Position numbers and translations under genes: made by a program
Assembly: GCA_963205465.1 (NCBI GenBank)
Contig: CAUJKG010000428.1
Span: 1-8,794 of the forward strand
DNA: 8,794 nucleotides
Source of the DNA: Pseudomonadota bacterium
GTDB taxonomy: Bacteria; Pseudomonadota; Alphaproteobacteria; Rhizobiales; Xanthobacteraceae
Reading direction: 5' to 3'
The notes under the pieces: generated by a model
Database searches by the model: none
Told to the model about the DNA's origin: nothing
Seen by the model: the letters and a program-made list of their open reading frames with translations, nothing else
Part shown: piece by piece, positions 7,232 through 8,794 of the stretch
Layout of the letters: each line of letters opens with the position of its first letter
How positions within the stretch are numbered: the first letter of the stretch is position 1

Positions 7232-8194
7232 ATGATTATCGATTTTCAGCACCACTTCACGCCGCGCGAATTCGTCAAAGACCCGGGTGAGCTCAAGACT
7301 TATTATGACGAGAACGGCGCTCCCTCCTACACGTTCCACTCTTTGCTTTACGATCTCGACGAACATATCGCGATGATGGATACGGCCGGCATCGATGCCG
7401 CTTATCTGAGCAGCGGTGCAGGCACCGGCGCGAGCAACGAGATGTCGAAAAAGGTCAACGACTATACGCGCAAGGCGGAAATCGATTATCCGGGCCGCTT
7501 CTTCGGCTGCGCGCATGTCAATCCGCTGGGCGGCAAGGAGGCGTTCAAGGAGTTCGAGCGCTGTGTGCACGAACTCGGATTTCAGGGCGTCATCATCCCG
7601 TCAGAGATGAACGGGCTCTACATCGATGCGCCGGAATTCGAGGATTTCTGGAAAGAAGCCGTTCGCCTGAAGCAATTCGTTTTCTTGCATCCGGCGTTGA
7701 AGCTGAACGAGTCCAAGCAGTTCGACGGCTACGATACGGCGCGTTCCGTCGGCCGTGAGTTTTCGCTGGTCATGGCTATGATTCGTCTGATCTGCTCCGG
7801 CGTGTTCGACCGTTATCCCGAACTCCTGATCCACATGTCCCATATGGGCGGCGGTGTCGGCGCGCTGCTTGGCCGTATCCGTGCTTACGAGAACAAGGAA
7901 TATTGGGGCACGGTTGGCAATCCGCGCCACGGCATCAAGGCGAAGAAGCCGCTCGACTACTATGTTCAGAACCACTTTGTGTATGATACCGCCGGTATCT
8001 GCGGGTCGATGTCGGCGCTTAAATCCACGATGGTGGAGATTCCGGCAGACCGCATCGTGTTCGCGACCGACTACCCGCAAGAAGTGCGCGGCCGCGAAGC
8101 GGTGCGTAATTTCGTCAACAACATCCGCGCGCTTGGTGCAGATGGAGAGAAGATTCTGTCGACCAACAGGAATCTGCTTTTCAAAGGCCGCTGA
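7232..8194 (+). CDS. Amidohydrolase family 2 (ACMSD-like) metal-dependent decarboxylase/hydrolase
   Basis: A 320-residue TIM-barrel enzyme of the amidohydrolase-2 group, which includes ACMSD, gamma-resorcylate and 5-carboxyvanillate decarboxylases and some hydratases. Expected metal and catalytic positions are seen: strand-1 motif IDFQHHF (3-9), strand-5 H153 (FLHPA), H204 in IHMSHMGGG (200-208) and D280 in FATDYP (277-282). The first motif is normally DxHxH; here it reads DxQxH, with Q6 replacing one histidine and H8 kept. A neighbouring H7 might compensate. ATG at 7232 has AAGGA (7219-7223) 8 bp upstream. It is the last gene of the plus-strand cluster, followed by a terminator. Context suggests it acts on the hydroxylated product or a later acid, perhaps by decarboxylation, but a hydratase or hydrolase role is equally open from sequence alone. 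Confidence 0.88.
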   Translation: MIIDFQHHFTPREFVKDPGELKTYYDENGAPSYTFHSLLYDLDEHIAMMDTAGIDAAYLSSGAGTGASNEMSKKVNDYTRKAEIDYPGRFFGCAHVNPLGGKEAFKEFERCVHELGFQGVIIPSEMNGLYIDAPEFEDFWKEAVRLKQFVFLHPALKLNESKQFDGYDTARSVGREFSLVMAMIRLICSGVFDRYPELLIHMSHMGGGVGALLGRIRAYENKEYWGTVGNPRHGIKAKKPLDYYVQNHFVYDTAGICGSMSALKSTMVEIPADRIVFATDYPQEVRGREAVRNFVNNIRALGADGEKILSTNRNLLFKGR

Positions 8195-8220
8195 TTTCTC
8201 TCGAGTTACGGATCCGATTG

Positions 8221-8247
8221 AAGGGCTGGCATCTGCCAGCCCTTTTT
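8221..8247 (+). terminator. Rho-independent terminator of the plus-strand cluster
   Basis: Perfect 10-bp stem AAGGGCTGGC (8221-8230) with its complement (8235-8244), loop ATCT, and five T residues at 8243-8247 overlapping the stem end. It lies 26 bp after the amidohydrolase stop and is a textbook intrinsic terminator for plus-strand transcription. Confidence 0.9.
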
Positions 8248-8258
8248 ATATGGGACAT

Positions 8259-8288
8259 GATAAAGGCCGGCATTGGCCGGCCTTTATC
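8259..8288 (-). terminator. Second hairpin, probably bidirectional, ending the convergent gene
   Basis: Perfect 13-bp stem GATAAAGGCCGGC (8259-8271), loop ATTG, complement at 8276-8288. A-rich and T-rich stem ends give a short U-tract in both directions. It abuts the TAA (8289-8291) of the minus-strand gene, so it most likely terminates that gene and backs up the first terminator from the other side. Confidence 0.75.
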
Positions 8289-8794
8289 TTATCGCTTTTC
8301 GCGTAGCGCTTCGTATATCCGCCGTGGGCTTGCCGGTATCGTATTGATTTCGACATTGAACGGCGTGAGTGCGTCGTTGATGGCGTTGAGCACCGCCGCC
8401 GGCGGTCCGATAGCGCCGCCCTCGCCAAGGCCTTTCGCCTGCGTCACCGATGCGCTGGTGAGTGTTTCGAAATGGCCGATTTCGATATGCGGAACGTCGA
8501 GCGAGGTCGGCGGCAGGAAATCCGCAAGCGTCGCGGTAAGGATGTTGCCGTCGCTGTCGTAGATGATTTCCTCGAGTAGTGCATTGGCGATGCCTTGCGC
8601 GACCCCGCCGCGGATCTGTCCCTCCACGATCATCGGGTTGATCATCCGGCCGGCATCCTCGACCACGAGGAAGCGCTGCAGATCCACAGCACCGGTCTCG
8701 ATATCGACTTCGACAATCGCGACATGGCAGGCGTTGGAGAAAGTCCCGTAAGGATCATAGGAAGCGCTTTCGCTGATGCCTGGCTCCAGCGCAT
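8289..8794 (-). CDS. Molybdenum hydroxylase large subunit, second paralogue (C-terminal part, 5' end outside window)
   Basis: The last 167 residues of a xanthine oxidase family catalytic subunit, read on the minus strand and still open at the window edge; only the N-terminal part is missing. Recognisable C-terminal features are SYDPYGTFSNACHVAIVEVD, then VVEDAGRMINPMIVEGQIRGG, and the catalytic glutamate in KGLGEGGAIGPPAAV (its codon complement is at 8421-8423). The GPPAAVLNAINDAL segment is canonical. The upstream protein at 4134-6446 lacks the Pro-Pro there, so the two are clearly different enzymes and not a recent duplication. A GTG 105 bp inside the window edge could be mistaken for a start, but homology continues upstream of it. 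Large subunits often end CoxMSL-type operons, so a second such operon may continue beyond the window. Its substrate cannot be told from this fragment. Confidence 0.9.
   Translation of the reverse strand, partial: ALEPGISESASYDPYGTFSNACHVAIVEVDIETGAVDLQRFLVVEDAGRMINPMIVEGQIRGGVAQGIANALLEEIIYDSDGNILTATLADFLPPTSLDVPHIEIGHFETLTSASVTQAKGLGEGGAIGPPAAVLNAINDALTPFNVEINTIPASPRRIYEALREKR

Noticed and set aside
1..8794. CRISPR array, tRNA, rRNA, insertion sequence, phage or attachment site
   Set aside because: No repeat-spacer pattern, RNA gene fold, transposase or flanking direct repeats were seen; coding is continuous metabolic genes.

Overview
This window looks like part of an alphaproteobacterial chromosome, probably Bradyrhizobium, Afipia or Rhodopseudomonas-like. 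The clues are GC-rich codon use, tight operons, an NMT1/TauA-type ABC importer and molybdenum hydroxylase operons, all typical of that group. This placement comes from protein style, not from a search. Coding density is very high. The only non-coding stretches near 100 bp are 2682-2773 and 8195-8288, and no stretch of 300 bp lacks a gene.

Layout. Positions 1-2681 carry a plus-strand importer of the nitrate/sulfonate/taurine ABC family: ATPase, inner-membrane permease and secreted periplasmic binding protein. A strong perfect hairpin follows at 2695-2723. Positions 2774-6446 encode a complete three-subunit molybdenum hydroxylase in the order medium (FAD), small (two [2Fe-2S]) and large (molybdopterin-cytosine-dinucleotide site), with 5-bp and overlapping junctions. 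A GntR/FadR-type (FCD-domain) regulator follows at 6455-7201, then an ACMSD-like amidohydrolase at 7232-8194. A U-tailed terminator closes this unit. A second, bidirectional-looking hairpin lies against the stop codon of a convergent minus-strand gene (8289-8794, cut by the window edge), which is the C-terminal end of a second molybdenum hydroxylase large subunit.

How it may work together (inference). The importer brings a small organic acid into the cell. The molybdenum hydroxylase adds a water-derived oxygen to it, most plausibly on an aromatic or N-heteroaromatic ring. The amidohydrolase-family protein then decarboxylates, hydrates or hydrolyses a product, and the FCD regulator senses a carboxylated substrate or intermediate. 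Picolinate-type catabolism, where a molybdenum hydroxylase works with an amidohydrolase-family decarboxylase, is one precedent. The sequence does not fix the substrate. The active-site loop TYRAPGR argues against a true (form I) CO dehydrogenase. No cofactor-insertion genes (XdhC/CoxI, MobA-like, CoxDE) appear in the window.

The most unusual points are a glutamine in place of the first metal-binding histidine of the amidohydrolase, two different molybdenum hydroxylase large subunits meeting tail to tail, and a TTG start chosen for the small subunit.
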